A DNA stretch of 64,000 nucleotides from Allobosea lupini (GTDB lineage: Bacteria > Pseudomonadota > Alphaproteobacteria > Rhizobiales > Beijerinckiaceae), in contig NZ_FOAN01000001.1 of assembly GCF_900109525.1 (NCBI RefSeq), positions 1,054,001 through 1,118,000 of the forward strand, in the 5' to 3' direction. The position numbers were made by a program, and so were the translations under genes. Shown piece after piece: positions 63,760 to 64,000 of this stretch; positions within the stretch are counted from its first letter, which is position 1, and the number at the start of each line of letters is the position of its first letter. The notes below the pieces were generated by a model, which saw only the letters and a program-made list of their open reading frames with translations, was not told the DNA's origin and made no database searches.

Positions 63760-64000
63760 GATTGAGCCGTCGCGGCCGACGAGGCGGCATAGGCGTCGCG
63801 ATGGCGCCACCAGATACCGCCGGCCTCGTTGCGTCCCTTCGGCGCGCGGTCGAGCCAAGGATACATGCTCCAGATCGCGTCCATGCCGCGGGCATAGCTG
63901 GAATAGGTGTGATAGATCGTGCCGCCTTCGCAAATGAAAGCACTCACACCTGGCCGCTCGCGCATGTAAGCGCCGGTATCGGTGCCGGATATCCGGGCGA
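63747..64000 (-). CDS. DUF899 family protein (C-terminal part; runs off the window)
   Basis: The visible 84 residues match the end of the DUF899 (thioredoxin-like) family: ARISGTDTGAYMRERPGVSAFICEGGTIYHTYSSYARGMDAIWSMYPWLD and then DRAPKGRNE. The open frame continues to the window edge, so the start lies beyond 64000. Family members are about 230-260 residues. Function is not established; a thioredoxin-fold role is likely. The stop overlaps the candidate start of the DUF2182 gene, indicating co-expression. Confidence 0.85.
   Translation of the reverse strand, partial: ARISGTDTGAYMRERPGVSAFICEGGTIYHTYSSYARGMDAIWSMYPWLDRAPKGRNEAGGIWWRHRDAYAASSAATAQSCCA

Overview
The window is high-GC DNA with strong G/C third-position codon bias, many GTG starts, tightly overlapping gene pairs and small palindromic intergenic repeats. 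Gene content (PurU, an AapJ-type binding protein, HyuAB, PotABCD-type transport, D-amino-acid-oxidase-type flavoproteins, FkbM methyltransferases, DUF899/DUF2182) points to a soil-type alphaproteobacterium of the Hyphomicrobiales, perhaps Bosea-like. That placement is inference from family content, not from a marker gene.

Region 1 (about 0.1-16 kb) handles nitrogen compounds: purU, a lone amino-acid binding protein, a LysR regulator followed by the hydantoinase/oxoprolinase pair hyuA-hyuB, a MOSC protein, a dipeptide-type ABC transporter with no ATPase genes, two tandem paralogous FAD oxidoreductases and an ArgE-like deacylase. Region 2 (about 16.3-34.7 kb) looks like a polyamine/amine uptake and catabolic island: two HAD hydrolases, an aldehyde dehydrogenase, a divergent LysR regulator, a PotABCD-type transporter interrupted by a HAD gene and an FAD oxidase gene, a further FAD oxidase, Lrp and AraC regulators, a class III transaminase, a GabD-like dehydrogenase, a 2-hydroxyacid dehydrogenase, two related GNAT acetyltransferases and a bicupin protein. 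A transaminase/oxidase, aldehyde dehydrogenase, succinate-semialdehyde dehydrogenase chain fits putrescine to GABA to succinate.

Region 3 (about 35-60.6 kb) is a surface-polysaccharide locus. It has all four enzymes expected to make GDP-D-glycero-alpha-D-manno-heptose (gmhA, hddA, gmhB, hddC), three SDR sugar-nucleotide enzymes, an EvaC/NovU-type C-methyltransferase, three ordinary glycosyltransferases plus one 1029-residue GT4-GT2 fusion, a Wzm/Wzt-type ABC exporter, a CatB-type acetyltransferase and four more methyltransferases. Together these suggest export of a glycan built from a modified, possibly C-methyl-branched, heptose with methylated or acylated ends. A neighbouring aminosugar operon (DegT aminotransferase plus WbqC) is decaying: a broken SAM-methyltransferase lies on one side and a truncated NeuD-like acetyltransferase on the other.

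Region 4 (about 61-64 kb) holds tRNA-Ser(GCU), a small unknown protein, a LivK-type binding protein with a clear terminator, and a DUF2182 membrane protein overlapping the end of a DUF899 gene that runs off the window. A repeat lies inside the apparent N-terminal coding region of the DUF2182 gene.
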